From Chrysoperla carnea (taxonomy: Eukaryota > Arthropoda > Insecta > Neuroptera > Chrysopidae), in NCBI RefSeq assembly GCF_905475395.1, contig NC_058342.1, forward strand, positions 2,056,501 through 2,120,500: a DNA stretch of 64,000 nucleotides, given 5' to 3'. This document shows, piece by piece, positions 21,183-32,669 of this stretch (positions are counted from its first letter, which is position 1; each line of letters begins with the position of its first letter). A program made the position numbers and the translations under genes. The notes beneath the pieces are model-generated. The model was not told where the DNA came from, did not search any database, and saw only the letters and a program-made list of their open reading frames with translations.

Positions 21183-21525
21183 ACCGGCTCAGTGGTCGAA
21201 CGGTCTGAGGCGTTCGTCTTTGACCGTTTGGCTACTGACTGGGAGGTTGCGAGTGCGAGTCTAGACAGCGGGAGTGTGAACAATTATAATTAATAGGGGT
21301 TGCAGAATTGATCACATTGTCGGCGCTTGGATAAGAACGAAGTAACCGAATCCACACACATCAGAATATAATTGTATGTAGTTTAAGATGTAAGTTTAAG
21401 ATGTATGTAGTTTAATAAATACAGATTAACAAATACTGATGTGGGTGGCCTCTGTTATAAGGTTTTATATGTTAGAGAAACTGAGGTTAAACTCCATTAT
21501 TATTATTATTATTATTATTTTATTA
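21183..21525 (+). mobile_element. tRNA-related SINE with (ATT)n tail
   Basis: The head has an A-box TGGTCGAACGGT (21193-21204) in a Leu/Ser-tRNA-like context and a B-box-like AGTGCGAGTCT (21252-21262), 59 nt apart. A body of about 230 nt follows, and the element ends in a run of ATT repeats (21496-21525). Head, body and simple-repeat tail in about 340 bp is the layout of a SINE. No second copy is present in the window, and no clear target duplication was found. Confidence 0.7.
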
Positions 21526-21854
21526 AAAAATAAAAAAAAGTATGATACAACAACATAGATTTAAAATTATTATAAGCAAATTCTTTGTATGTCATTTTAT
21601 AAAAAAGGATCAAGATTATTGAACAACTACGGTGAAAAGTCCAGCTAACGCAAGTAGGGCTGCGCTTGCACGTCTTTCTCTAGTAAGATGCGATTTTTTA
21701 AATATAAGAAATAAAATTATAAATGTCATTATTATGAGTAGAAATATTTGGAAAGTGAACTTGAAATTTAATTACCAAGTTCATATTATGATTGAAAAAT
21801 TTGTTAATATTATATTTTGGGAAATTTTGTTGCTCAGTTGATAAAATGTGCTCA
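21526..21854. other. Non-coding stretch between SINE and LINE B
   Basis: AT-rich. A 69-codon open frame at 21632-21841 shows no recognisable family. Confidence 0.4.
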
Positions 21855-22194
21855 CTAAAGAATTCATATAGTCCAATATGACTCCAAAAAGATATTAATT
21901 AATTTAAAATAATAATACTAATAATAATAATTATAAATTTATTTGTCTAAAGATTTTACAACCTTTAACAAGGAATTCCTATACATTAAACAACAAAATA
22001 AAACACAAAAATGTATGTAAAAAAAAAAACAAGAAAAAATCATACTCAAAAGAACAGAAAAAAAAAATTCTAAAAATAATCAAAATTATTAGGAAAAAAA
22101 AAATTTGGCAATAAAAATAAACAATCATATTAATTCATAATGTAAAAAAAAAAAATATATAATTTCCAAACCCAGAATGACAAATTTCTTCACT

Positions 22195-25100
22195 CATTCA
22201 AAAGAAAAGACCTTGTCATGAGAATTGCTTGTAGAAACAAACGTATAACAAACGTTCCAAGTCCCAAGTCGTAGAATTGAGTTTCTTGAAAAAACCGTCA
22301 CGCTCAAGTTGTAAACAGGACAAACAAACAACAGATGATGTAAGTTTCATGAACATTTAAATTGCAAAGAGTGCATGTGGCAGTCAAATCTATAACATAA
22401 CTGATTTTTCTGAAAACAACACGCAAAATTTGTTTGTTCGAGGTACGGAGTTGTGCAAATACTGGAATAAAAGACAGAGGACAGTTAAATGTTAAGTAGT
22501 TCTGATATCCATCTGTGGATATAAGACCCCTAAATAACGGGTTATATGTTGACAAAGCCACCCTTTCCACTGTCTTGTTTCGCGTAGTACCTTTGAAATT
22601 TTTCAAGAGTGGCTCTTATTTTAGCTTGCGAAATGAAATCGCTATTTAGAATGTCTACTGAGTCAATTAATTCGAGTAGGTTCTTTAATTGATAGACCCA
22701 AGTTAACTTAATCGGGACAGTTTCGGAAGTATTGGTTGAGTTTAGAAGCCTTTTATAGCATAACTTTGGATATCGCTCGTTGTCATGCGCAAAATTTTTT
22801 TTAACCAAAAAAGAGCTGATTTAATTGCTTTAAGGGCAGAGGTGAAATACCTGTTTCAAGACGCACTATATGGTTTGATGTATTCCTTGGCAGCTGGAGA
22901 AGTTGCTTAAAAAACCCCATTTGGACGGATTCAATTAAGGATAGATACCGAAGACTCCATACTGGGGCACAATAGAGTAGAGTATTTAATACACATGACT
23001 GGTAGAGCTGTATTCGAGAGTCCCTTGGAATTGGAAAAAGTAGTCATTACGGAAGAGATAGCTGCTTTTCCTCTTTGCACCGAAGTCTCTAGCGCCTGAT
23101 GGAACAAGGAAGAACTTGTGAAGGGTATTCTCAAGAAAATGGATGTGTTAACAACTTTGAAGGAAATTTTTTCAAATTTAAGCACTTCACTCTTTGGATT
23201 TCTGCCACCGTTTTTAAATATCATGATTTTTGATTTATTGTGATTACCAAGCTGTTATTTTTAGCATAAGAGGAAAGCAAAGAAATTTTCTTGAACAGAT
23301 CCGAATAACTATCAGCCAGAATTACGAGATCATCAGCGTACAGAAGCAAAACAATATCGTTGAGACCATCGATATTTAGTCCACATACTCCATTGCAACG
23401 AAAAAAGTCTTCGATGTCATTAATGAATGCCGAGAAAAGCCACGGGCTCAACGATTCACCTTGCAGTACGCCTTCTTTTACGGGAAATTCCTTACTGAAC
23501 TCACCATCTACTTTAACATGGAAATGCGCACTTTCATACAGATTCTTTAATATTCGTATAATCTTCCCACTGATTCCAAAAGAAGAAAATTTATCAAAGA
23601 GTTTAGATTGATTCAGAGAATCAAAGGCCCTATTGAAGTCAACGAATAAAGCGTAAACTCGTCTGCCTGGAAGTCGAAGCTGTAGTTGAATTACGGAGGC
23701 AAGAACAAATATATTGTCCATGCAGCCGCGATTACGTCTAAAACCTCATTGTGCTTCGATAAAAAGATTATTTAAATATGACCAGGCGTTTTAATCTCCG
23801 GAGAAGTATATTGGTGAAAAGCTTGGCAGAAGTATTGCAGAGAGCAATGCCACGATAATTTTCATGGTTATTTACGTCACCTTTTTTATGTAACATCTGG
23901 ATAATGATTTTGCATCAGCGCTTTGGTAGTTCTTCTAATTTAAGTATTTTATTGAAAAGAGTATTCAGGTACAACAACCAACTGTCAGGGAGATTTTTTA
24001 AAAGCTCATATGAAATCCCATCAATACCAGAAGCTTAAAAATTTTTACTATCGTTCAAGGATGAAGTCAATTCATAGAACGAAATATCAACATCAAGAAA
24101 TGGATCTGTGACATCAATATAGCATTTGTCGGAAGGAATCACGTTTCTACTATATATGCCAGAATAAAAATCTTCCCAAGGCTCGATTGGAAGAGAGAAT
24201 TTTTTTTGGACGACGACGAAGAGAATTAATAGTATCCCAGAACGTTTTGCTATCCTTAACGTTAGATATTTTATCTACAATTAGCTGATGATAGGTCTTT
24301 TCTTTATTTTTAATTAAATTGGTATACTGTTTTTTCACAGTGACATATTCAAGCGTAATATTTGGTTCAAATTTAAGCTTTTTGCACTGTTTAAGAGTGT
24401 TTTTTAAATTGCGCCTAGTCAATTTGCACTCATTGTCAAACCAAGGATTGCGATGATAGATGCGTTCTCGGGTAAATGAAGTGTGAGTGCGACACATTCT
24501 CAGTTGATGCCTTACTTCCCAGATCGCTTTTACTAAATTTTCGTACGTGAAATCGCAATCGGAAACAGTCCAGTTTGTGGTAATTCGGGGGATTAACATC
24601 ATGATGTGACAATAACTACCCGCTTTGTTTGAATCCCAATTGATATGTGAAGAGAGAGTAGGCGATTTTTTCATAATAATTTTGTCTGCTTCAAGCTGTA
24701 CGGTAAGTTTTAGCTTAATAGGGAAGTGGTCGGATGAAAAAACAGTATTAGTGACGTAGAAATCATCGATAAATTATAAACCATTGAAATTAAACCATAA
24801 CAAGTCGTTAATACTCTTTCCATTTGTAGTGAAATAGGTCAATTGAGCCGGTCGATCATTAGCAGTCCTACCATTTATAAGAATAAAGTTATGTTTTTCG
24901 AAAAAACTTACAATTTTTCGACCTTTACAATTTGAAATCGGGTCTAAAGTAGTGCGGCTAGGTAATAACTGTGTACTGAAACAGATTTCAGGACAGACAT
25001 AATTAAGCGTACCTACTCTCGAATTGAAATCACCACCAACAAAAACGGCATCACCAGGATGATTTATTATTATATTTGAAAGAAACATTTCAAACAGTTC

Positions 25101-25410
25101 CAAAACATAATGCATATCCACATCAGGCTTAACACAAATTATAAACTCACAAGACACTAATGTAATTTTTACTATAATTCACCATATTGATCTCTCTAAC
25201 GCAATAAATTTGAAGGATTTATTAATCAAAATAGTACAATTATAATAGTTACGAATAGAAGAAGGCAGGCTGAAATTATTTTGTTGAATCCAAGTTTCAC
25301 TAACACACCATGCATCAACACAACTATACTATGACTTTTTATTACTTACACAAACATCAATCACACTGGCAAATCCTTTCGCGTTCCAGAATCTCATTAG
25401 TAGCGGACGT
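22195..25410 (-). pseudogene. LINE B ORF2: endonuclease-reverse transcriptase, frameshifted
   Basis: It starts near the ATG at 25410 with MRFWNAKGFA, then CVSETWIQQNN (endonuclease metal-binding region), GGDFNSRVG (25010-25040), INDLLWFNFNGL and SSDHFPIKLK (near 24740), which are landmarks of an APE-type endonuclease. The linker (24150-24674) has HRNPWFDNECK and KTFWDTINSLRR. The RT has ASGIDGISYELLK, NYRGIALCNTSAKLF, motif A as ALFVDFNRAFDSLN, the stretch GVLQGESLSPWLFSAFIND and an intact catalytic LLLYADDLVI (near 23340). The C-terminal region continues to about 22195 with a CTLCNLN-like motif. At least four frame breaks are visible (near 25340, 24770, 24010 and 23740). An intact copy would nick the target DNA and reverse-transcribe its own RNA. 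Confidence 0.9.
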
Positions 25411-25411
25411 T

Positions 25412-26316
25412 TTATACTGATGATTTCCTTTCTTTGGGGCGAACGTTTTTTAAGGGTTTTGTAATAGCTTGTGCGTTGGAAGTGTTCGTTCCAATTTGAA
25501 TGTTTTGACACAATGAAGCAGGCACCAAAATATTTCTTTGTGAATGCCAAAGATTTTGTATTGTTGCTTGATGGCGTGTCGCTTTTTTCTTTCGCTTCTT
25601 AGTTTCATGGCCAGTAGAATTGGAGCTAGAAGAATCACTATCCCGAGACTGAATAATAGGAGCTAGTCTATCGGTTTTAGTATGCGCTTTATTGGAGGTA
25701 AATGATGCACTTGCGATAGGTAAGTCTGTAGTAGAATGATCCTGTTCGATAGTAGATGACGTACTGGGAGGTAGATCACCCAAGTTAACAATTCGGTTGT
25801 GTTTCACAATAGCATTTATTCCTTGACTTCGCAGGTTATTCACGTCCGCTTGCATTTTTTCTCGCTGGTCTCTAATGTGTTTTGGAAAATCTTTTTTAAT
25901 ATAAATACTGGTGGATTTTAAAAGTGAACGGTTTTTGACTATCTCCGATTTAATTCGAAATGACAGAAATTGTACTAAAACTGGGCGAACTTTGTTGTTA
26001 CTTCTTTGACCTAGTCTTTTCACGGAATCAATATCATGAATAGTAAAATTTACTTTTATTACGTTGATGACAATATTCAAAATGATTTTTTCAAGCTCGT
26101 AGGAATCACGTTCATTATCCTGACTGCCAAAAAATATTAAATTTTTTTCCTCAGTTCGCGATCGATAAATGCCATTTGTTTTTCAAAATCGTTTAAGCGG
26201 CCGATTATATCATTTTGTACAGAAACCATCTTATGAAATTTAAAGTCGATTTTCTCATTAATACTTTTAAATTCACTTTTTAGATCCAAGTACATATTCT
26301 TGAATGCATCTGCCAT
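25412..26316 (-). pseudogene. LINE B ORF1: coiled-coil plus RRM-like RNA-binding protein
   Basis: The ORF begins at the ATG at 26316 with MADAFKNMYLDLKSEFKSIN, a heptad-rich segment likely to form a coiled coil, then LNDFEKQMAFIDREL. The frame is lost in an A7 run near 26146: one base is missing relative to RKKNLIFFG. It then continues with the RRM-like core IHDIDSVKRLGQ, VRPVLVQFLSFRIKSEIV and STSIYIKKDFPKHIRDQREK. The tail is serine- and lysine-rich (SRDSDSSSSN, TKKRKKKATRH), suggesting disorder and nucleic-acid binding. Two-ORF LINEs of the Jockey/CR1/L1-like type carry such ORF1 proteins. Confidence 0.85.
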
Positions 26317-26700
26317 TGTAAAAATAATTGTCAGTGGATTTGTGTTCAGAAAAAGAATCCCACAAATTATGCTTTAGCATACACACACTAAATTTGCTCA
26401 ATACAAATTGTTATTTAAATTTTTTGTTGATTATATGTTACACAATCTTTGATTAATATTAAGATAAGAAAAAATATTTTTTTTTAAATTTAAACTCTTT
26501 TTAATAAACACAGCGGGAAAAATATACACTTTAATTAGTATTAGGTGAACGACAAAATTTTTCACTATCACTGCATATAACTTTTACAATATTTCGAAGT
26601 AAATTACTCGTATACCTAAATCACTAAAAAATTATTGAATAAGATTGATTATTGAATAAGAGGAGTACGACTTGTTCACTTCAAGTATAATGTAGGAATC

Positions 26701-26874
26701 AATTAATTTAAAATATATTATTATTATATTGAAAAAAAATTATAATAGGTTTAGTGATAAATAAGCGAAAACTAGACGACTACCGACTAAGATAATTAGT
26801 AACTTTGACCATTTTTGTCATTGCATAGTGGTGGGTGGTAACCTTAATTAAAATTGGCGATGGCGTTCCAAAAT
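26701..26874. other. Junction between LINE B 5' end and errantivirus-like 3' end
   Basis: AT-rich non-coding junction. If the env-bearing element had a 3' LTR it should start here, downstream of env on the minus strand, but no LTR pair partner is visible in the window. It is probably truncated. Confidence 0.35.
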
Positions 26875-28479
26875 CTACCTGTCGCAGGAAAAAACGTTAT
26901 TATGAACTCTGCAGGAGTTTATTATTAAAGCAAATGAGAGAAGCTTAACCGTCCAGGATGGTTGAGCGGGTGGTGCCGTTGGTTGTAAGTGGATTACTCC
27001 GACTTGTTGCGTTTTATTTTGTTTGTATTTGGTATATATTTTATATACTTTAATACAAAACACAACTAGCGTAATAATAATTGCTGTAACGCTTACGTGG
27101 TACATATGATGTGTCTTCAGGAGTTTGAGTTCTCTGGTGTTTTCTAGATGTTGCATGTGCAGTAAGTCGAAGTTGATGTCCTCGGATATAATTCTTATGT
27201 TTACTGAATTGTATAGTTTTTCTTCAGTTCCGATGTTATTTGTTGATATGGATAAGGTTCCATAGACAATTTGGTTAATAGTTAATTGACACTGGTGTAA
27301 TATGATGTGCAATTTTGCAGAAAAGTTGGTAATGTTTTTTCCACAATTATTAGTGATGTCGATTGCTTTGTTGGTGTAAACGATGATATGGTTATCTTCA
27401 ATTTCTTCTATACAGTTATCATCCATGGTTCTATGTAGTGTGCATTTGGCTGGTTTGTTTTCCAATATTTTGATTTCGTATTGGTTGGTTGAAAGGGTTT
27501 GTAATGTTTTTGGAGGACAAATGTCGATTTGTTCTATTCTGCTGCATGGTTTACTTAGGAATAAGTAATTGGATGGGTTGTAGAGGATGTAGTTGGATTC
27601 TGTTTTGATTATTTGGTGATTTTCAGATGGAGGTCGTATTTTTATGGTGTTAAAAGTAGTATTTGATAGTTGGGGAATTAAAATCGTGATTATTATGTCA
27701 GTTTCATTTTAATACGCTTTTAATAGTAGTAATTCATACAAATAGCGTCATTTTTAATTGTTAATGGTTTGCTTAACGATTTCCGTACTGTATTTAATTC
27801 TGATTTATTTAGAATGTGTTTCGATATTATTCCTAGTTCAGCCAATTGTATTGAGGTTATTATGTCATCTAAATGATCTGATAAAAATTGTAATTGAGAT
27901 TGAAGGAAAAAATAAAATTGGGATTGAAATAATTGTTGTTCAATGTGGGGTTGGGTTTGAATTGCCAATACTATAGTTTGAAGTTTTGCTTGTTCGCTAT
28001 TAATGAAGTTCGTTATGTTGTTAAAACGTTCGATCATTTGGGTGTTTAGTTTGTGTTAATTATCCAAATTGTCTTTGAGTAGTATTTCGTTATCTTGAAA
28101 TTTCTTGATTTGTTTATTAATCTCTAAAGCATCGTTATGATCCATATTGCCTGATATTTGTTTTATAATTGTTCCCAGTTTGTCAATTAGCCCTCGTTTT
28201 TGTCTATGCAGGGGTTTTAGGATATTAATTTTGTCTTCTAATCTAAGCAGTTGAAATCTTAAGTTTTTATGATTATAAAACTTTGTAACGTTAAGTTTGG
28301 TATTAAGGATAGTTGTTTTTATGCTGTTGGGGGATATTTCTTGGTTAGTTACGTTAATGATATGGATAAGATTGTTGTAATGGGATGTTAGCCTAGTCGG
28401 TCCCAAGTTTAGTGCTAGCATACCTTTGGTATGAGTTAGGTCATGGTATTCGATTCGTTGAGAGTAGGTCAGCTGATAC
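26875..28479 (-). pseudogene. env: Errantivirus-type envelope glycoprotein, frameshifted
   Basis: The first recognisable part (28056-28421) carries a furin-type site RQKR directly followed by GLIDKLG, residues 73-76 of that frame. This is the boundary between the two subunits and the start of the fusion peptide in insect errantivirus Env, which is related to baculovirus F proteins. An in-frame stop (28056-28058) separates it from the helical segment at 27720-28037, and a frameshift near 27715 separates that from the C-terminal part (26875-27465 and upstream). The C-terminal part has a membrane anchor (VSVTAIIITLVVFCIKVY) and a basic, proline-rich tail. The breaks prevent expression. I give no repaired version. 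Confidence 0.85.
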
Positions 28480-28492
28480 CTAGAAAATAAAA
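28480..28492 (-). promoter_or_regulatory. Putative env splice acceptor
   Basis: On the minus strand a T-rich run TTTTATTTTCTAG precedes GTATCAGC, from which the env frame opens. Errantivirus Env is made from a spliced subgenomic RNA, so an acceptor at this place fits. Confidence 0.55.
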
Positions 28493-28576
28493 TTTTTTTC
28501 TTAATTTGATTTTTGATTTATGGTATTGCATTTTCTTATCAGTAACGAAAGTGAGTCCATTATCCTAAGCCGGTTG

Positions 28577-28802
28577 CTACCTGTCGAATGCAGGTTGTAG
28601 TTTGGTTTTACGTTGTACATTTTTCATATAGATTTTTCCGTTAGCTAGTGTAGGGGGTTCTTGTCTATTTTCGTTTTGTTTGGTTAGTCGTTCTTTGTAT
28701 AGTCGGAAACTATTCCTGAGAATACTTCCCGTGTTTTGTTGTATCTTGATTTTTGTTGATGATGTAGATGATTGAACTTTTAATGGTGAAATAAATGAAA
28801 CA
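28577..28802 (-). pseudogene. Errantivirus-like integrase C-terminus
   Basis: A minus-strand frame ends with PPTLANGKIYMKNVQRKTKL, which resembles the C-terminal end of gypsy-type integrase, just upstream of the env acceptor. It is separated from the integrase core (29709 onward) by an 882-bp insert. Confidence 0.6.
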
Positions 28803-29708
28803 CTTGATTTTTTGGGGTTATGAAATGAATGTTTATTCCCCAAGAGAAGAAAAGTTGTACCAGTGATAACTGGGCAAAAAAACTCCTCGATAATATGTTT
28901 TTGATACAGAAATTATATAAATGAATTATAGAATGAGTACATATGATGAATTGAACAACAATTGACAAATTGATAAAGTATAATCACTTGGTATTTCACA
29001 AGCTTATGATAATAAATTATTTGTATATAATCAAAAGATAGGTACTTGGTATCACAAGCTTTATGGGGTGAGCTCGACCGCCGAATTAAATAGTGATCAC
29101 TTAAATGAAAATGCTAGTGTGGAAACTAGTTAAAAGTGATTCACGTTCTAGGAACTAGCAATCACTTTTATAGCACATGTAATTCACGTTTTCGAAACTA
29201 GGAATTACTTTCACTGATTATTAATTATCTTGATAATTATTCGATAATGAATATAACAATTTTGCACAATTTTGTTGAATACTATTTGATATTTTTGATG
29301 AAGAATGGTCAAAAGACGCTTAATCGGTCTAGAGACGCTAATTATAATGGCGGTTGTTTTGTTAAAAACAAACCAATCTATATATTAATGGTTGCTATGG
29401 CGCATTAATACATCATTTTGATAATCATATGACATGAAATTAATGATTGTATGATAAATAATTCCTCACAATATTATTATTCAGCTTACAAATAATAGTT
29501 ATAATATTTATTAACAATGTTTAGAATAAATTTACAAAATTCAACAATAAATTAGTAATATAATAGGAACTACTTTTTTGTGCATTCGCATTTATAAGAA
29601 TTTATGAATTGATTATTAATTTAAATGAGAGATGTCACCATGGGTCTTAACAAATTATTAATTTAAATCAGAGATGTCGCCATGGGTCTTAACATTCTTG
29701 ATTTTTTG
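28803..29708. mobile_element. Unclassified 882-bp insertion flanked by a 12-bp direct repeat
   Basis: CTTGATTTTTTG occurs at 28803-28814 and again at 29697-29708 and brackets sequence that interrupts the integrase region. The insert holds no ORF. It has internal repeats: an ACTTGGTAT...CACAAGCTT block twice near 28990-29065, a GATTCACGTTC-like block near 29140-29200, and a roughly 43-bp tandem repeat with GTCACCATGGGTCTTAAC near 29610-29695. It may be a short retroposon or solo LTR; the 12-bp repeat could be a target duplication or chance. Confidence 0.5.
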
Positions 29709-30510
29709 TGTTTTGTTTGGAAATGATTTCGTTGATGATTTTCATTTCGAGTCTGGTGTTATTGTAATTGTTTATTGCGTTTGAAGAGGGCTTTAGTGAA
29801 GTGTTATCCCTAATTCCGTGTATCCCCTCAAATGGTATTAATTTGGTTTAATAGTGTATCGACTTATTATAAGTTATCATGGTCAAATCTAATAGTTCGT
29901 CTAGTGGTAATGATTTGTTTGTACCCTTAAGAAGGCGTAGAGATTCTAATATCGTGCTGTGAAGGCGTTCTACAGGAGAATTGCACGTTGAGCTACGTGC
30001 AGCTGTGTATGGTTTTTGATATCATAAAGCTTAAGAAGTTCCCTAACGTTTAAGTTTGAAAATTCTAATCCGTTATCATGAACGACTTTTCTAGGGATTC
30101 CGTGTTGTGCGATATATCGCCTAAATATTTTTAAAACTTCATTCGCGTTTTTAAATGGTATTATTGTATTGACTTCTAGCGGTTCTTGTTTAAAGTGTAA
30201 TGGATATCGTTCGTACTTATGAGTGAGGCAAGAGTCGCAAGGGTTTATATTTTGATTTCATGTTATCGAAATAGTATGTCCGTTTTAAGTGGGTGATAGT
30301 TTCATTGATTCTTCGATGGATCGATAAGTCGTGATAGCTCTGAATAATTTTAATCAGTTCGTCTATGTCGGTGAGAAGCTTCATACATTCTGTTAATTTA
30401 TACTTTTGAAAGAAGTTTTTGTAAGCGTTTTGAATTAAATTGAATGTATCACCGTCAGTCATTATTGCGTTAAGTTTATTAGGAGAAAATCTGGTTTCTT
30501 TAACCAAGTC
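29709..30510 (-). pseudogene. Errantivirus-like integrase core and zinc-binding domain
   Basis: On the minus strand the HHCC region reads IHRRINETITHLKRTYYFDN, with HKYERYPLHFKQEPLEVNT after the cysteines. The core retains IAQHGIPRKVVHDNGLEFSN (second Asp) and a degraded region around the Glu (SPVERLHSTIL, broken by frameshifts). The stretch containing the first catalytic Asp is missing between LEVNT and IPFKNANEV. The copy is inactive. Confidence 0.8.
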
Positions 30511-31240
30511 GATTACGTCTTGTTCTTTGATTTCTTCTAATTCTATTGTGGTTCGTTTTCGGATTTTGAATAGTACTTTAGTTGAGGTGTTATTTCTAAG
30601 TCCTGAGTCTATTATGAATTGGATATTAAATTTACTTAAAGCTTGCTCTGATATTCTAATTACATCTGAAATATTTTCATCTGCGGAATGCTCAATGGAA
30701 GTTTCAGAGTTTTGTGAGGTACTTGCTAAATTGTTAAGAGTGATCCCTGATAGTGCGTCAGCGTTTGTGTTTGCTTTCCCAGGTTTGAAGTCGATGTTAA
30801 AGTTATAGTCTTACAATTTAATTTTCCATCTGACAAGTTTAGAAGTGGGTTCTTTTAGGGAAAAAACCCATTTTAACGGCTTGTGGTCCATAAGTATGTT
30901 GATTTTTGTCCGTATAAGGGGCTGTATTGTTTAGAAGCCCATACTATGTCTAGTAGCTCTTTTTCAATGGTACGTTAATTTTGCTCCCATTTTGTTAATG
31001 TCCGTGAAGCATAACATTTGGGTCGATAGTTACCTAGGGGCCCTTGTGACATTATGGCTCGGTATGAACGGTTTCATGAAGTCCGGGTATTGTTGTATTG
31101 GTTCTCCAGTAAGTAGTGTTTTACAATATTCAAAGCATTTAATATAATCGGCGTCGCTTTTATTAATTTTTGCGTCCTTTTGCAAAACTCTTGTCATAGG
31201 TCTGGTTTTTTTGCGAAGTCTCTAATTAATTTTCTATAGT
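30511..31240 (-). pseudogene. Errantivirus-like RNase H domain
   Basis: Minus-strand pieces in two frames read AIMSQGPLGNYRPKCYASRT, IEKELLDIVWASKQYSPLYG, then SLKEPTSKLVRWKIKL and FNIDFKPGKANTNADALSG. These are the RNase H domain and following connection of gypsy-group pol. Several stops and frame changes are present. Confidence 0.8.
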
Positions 31241-31485
31241 AACCTAAAAGTCCTAGAAACGATTTTATTTCGGTAGTGGTTTAAAGTAATTTGTTGATAA
31301 TTTCTATTTTTTTTCGGGTTAGGTCTGATTCCGTCAGTGGTCACAATGTGTCCGAGAAACTCTATTTCTTTGTGTAAAAATTCGCCCTTGTCAAGCTGTG
31401 TTTTAAAATTGAACTGCCTGAGCTTGTTAAATACTTTATTTAGCGTTTGTATGTGTTCCTGAAGTGTTGTAGTGTTTGATTTCAA
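31234..31485 (-). pseudogene. Errantivirus-like RT C-terminal remnant
   Basis: The frame contains EHIQTLNKVFNKLRQFNFKT and FLHKEIEFLGHIVTTDGIRP, the end of the RT palm and the thumb. Everything before it, including the catalytic YxDD box, is missing: the sequence joins directly to the protease frame at about 31485. The homologous segment of the second gypsy-group element is at 52530-52786. Confidence 0.85.
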
Positions 31486-31745
31486 ATGAATCTATCAAAA
31501 AGGTGGCGGAATTTGAATACCAAAAATTCGAGAGGGTGTACATTGTTTAACTGTTCTAAATATTTAATTAATATTTTATGAGAAATGGTGTGAGTTTGGA
31601 GTGCTGTTTTGACTTCGATTCTGGTGGGGATTAATTGGAAATTATTTGAATGTTTCGGGTCAATGAAGTTATTGTCGGCCCCGGTATCGATGAAAAATTT
31701 CAAATTAAATATTTTTATGTATGGTAGGGAACCATTAATTTTGTG
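31482..31745 (-). pseudogene. Gypsy-group aspartic protease
   Basis: The minus-strand frame begins near MKFFIDTGADNNFI, the DTGA active-site motif, and continues with a beta-rich protease-like sequence before breaking off at the RT deletion. Confidence 0.8.
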
Positions 31746-31756
31746 ATAGTTTAATT

Positions 31757-32400
31757 CTAATAGTCCGGAGGTTTCAAGGCTTGTTCTTGAAAATTTTCGT
31801 TTTCAACTTCGTTAGAGTCAATTAATTGCACGTGTTGGTCTTGTTGTACTGAATCGTAAAAATTATAGTCGTAATCTTGGTAATCGTAGTCCTGTGGAGT
31901 TTCGTCGAATTGCTGTTGGCTATCGTCAACGTTAAACAATTCTTTGAATGTGAAGTTAGGAGGACCGGTTTGTTTGAATGAGTTCTTTGGTCTGTTTAAT
32001 GTTTGTCGAGAGTTTCCTGATGTATCCATATGTGTAGGTCTTGGAAATGTTGCTTGTTGTTGGGGTTGGGATTGGAGTTTCGGTCTAGGATATTGTGGTT
32101 GCGTTTGAGCGAATGTCGGCCTATTGTATTGAATAGGTCGGTAGTGATTTTGACTTTGGAAGGGATTCAATTAATTGGTGGTTGTTGGTGTAGTTGTGGA
32201 CTGGATTGATACATATGTTGATTTTGGGTTATCTAGGGACTAACTGGTGCATGGGTTGATGCATGGGTTGATAATTAATTTTTTGTTTGTGAATAGGTTG
32301 TCTTAAGTTATTTGCTAACCGATTTCTTTCGCGTGAACTGTTTTGTATACTGATTTCATTTAAACAAACATCGTACGCTTCTTTAATATTAATTGGGAAT
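31757..32400 (-). pseudogene. gag: Gypsy-group gag C-terminal part
   Basis: The open frame (31757-32170) is rich in Q, P, N and Y, and has PTHMDTSGNSRQTLNRPK and an acidic YQDYDYNFYD tail. It lacks a CCHC knuckle, as in some gypsy lineages. The second gypsy element has the related PTLMDISSGNSRQILHRSN at 51208 onward, so the two are relatives. The N-terminal part upstream is broken, and the rest was lost at the junction with LINE A copy 2. Confidence 0.75.
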
Positions 32401-32669
32401 ATTTGATGGGAAGTGAAGTTGACATGGTACAGTATAGACGTGTAATTTATTGCTCTGTAAAAAAAGGCTTGAATTTTGAGATTAATAAAAATTTTAATAC
32501 TGTTCCTTGTGGAAATTTAACTGAAAACGGGTTTTGAGTTCTGAAATAGTGAATAATACTCCAGAAAACAGTTTATATAATGTATTTTTCCGAATAAATT
32601 AACAATTTAATATACGAGTTTATGCTTAACTGGTGATGACGTGAAAATTTGTATGGAACTTACATTTTA

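Larger units (their letters stand above)
21855..26700 (-). mobile_element. LINE B copy 1: nearly full-length non-LTR retrotransposon
   Basis: Read on the minus strand, an AT-rich leader is followed by ORF1 (26316 to 25412), a 14-nt gap, then ORF2 (about 25410 to 22195) with endonuclease, linker, RT and C-terminal domain, and a 3' UTR to about 21855. The last 36 bases (TTTTTGGAGTCATATTGGAC and following) recur at the end of LINE B copy 2 (36111-36150), which defines the 3' terminus. The simple repeat just inside the end is ATT-rich. Frameshifts in both ORFs make the copy inactive, but the domain set is complete. Confidence 0.88.
26875..32400 (-). mobile_element. Defective gypsy-group, errantivirus-like element with env
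   Basis: On the minus strand, gag C-terminus, protease, a small RT remnant, RNase H, integrase and a three-part env follow in the order of an insect errantivirus. Most of RT, including the catalytic box, and the first part of the integrase core are deleted. An insertion of about 0.88 kb lies in the integrase C-terminal region. Stops and frameshifts occur in every gene. Gag and everything upstream are cut off by LINE A copy 2 at 32434, so no 5' LTR is present. The copy cannot replicate. Confidence 0.88.

Noticed and set aside
21183..21262. Functional tRNA gene (Leu/Ser type)
   Set aside because: The boxes are tRNA-like, but acceptor and anticodon stems do not pair and a simple-repeat tail follows, so a SINE fits better.
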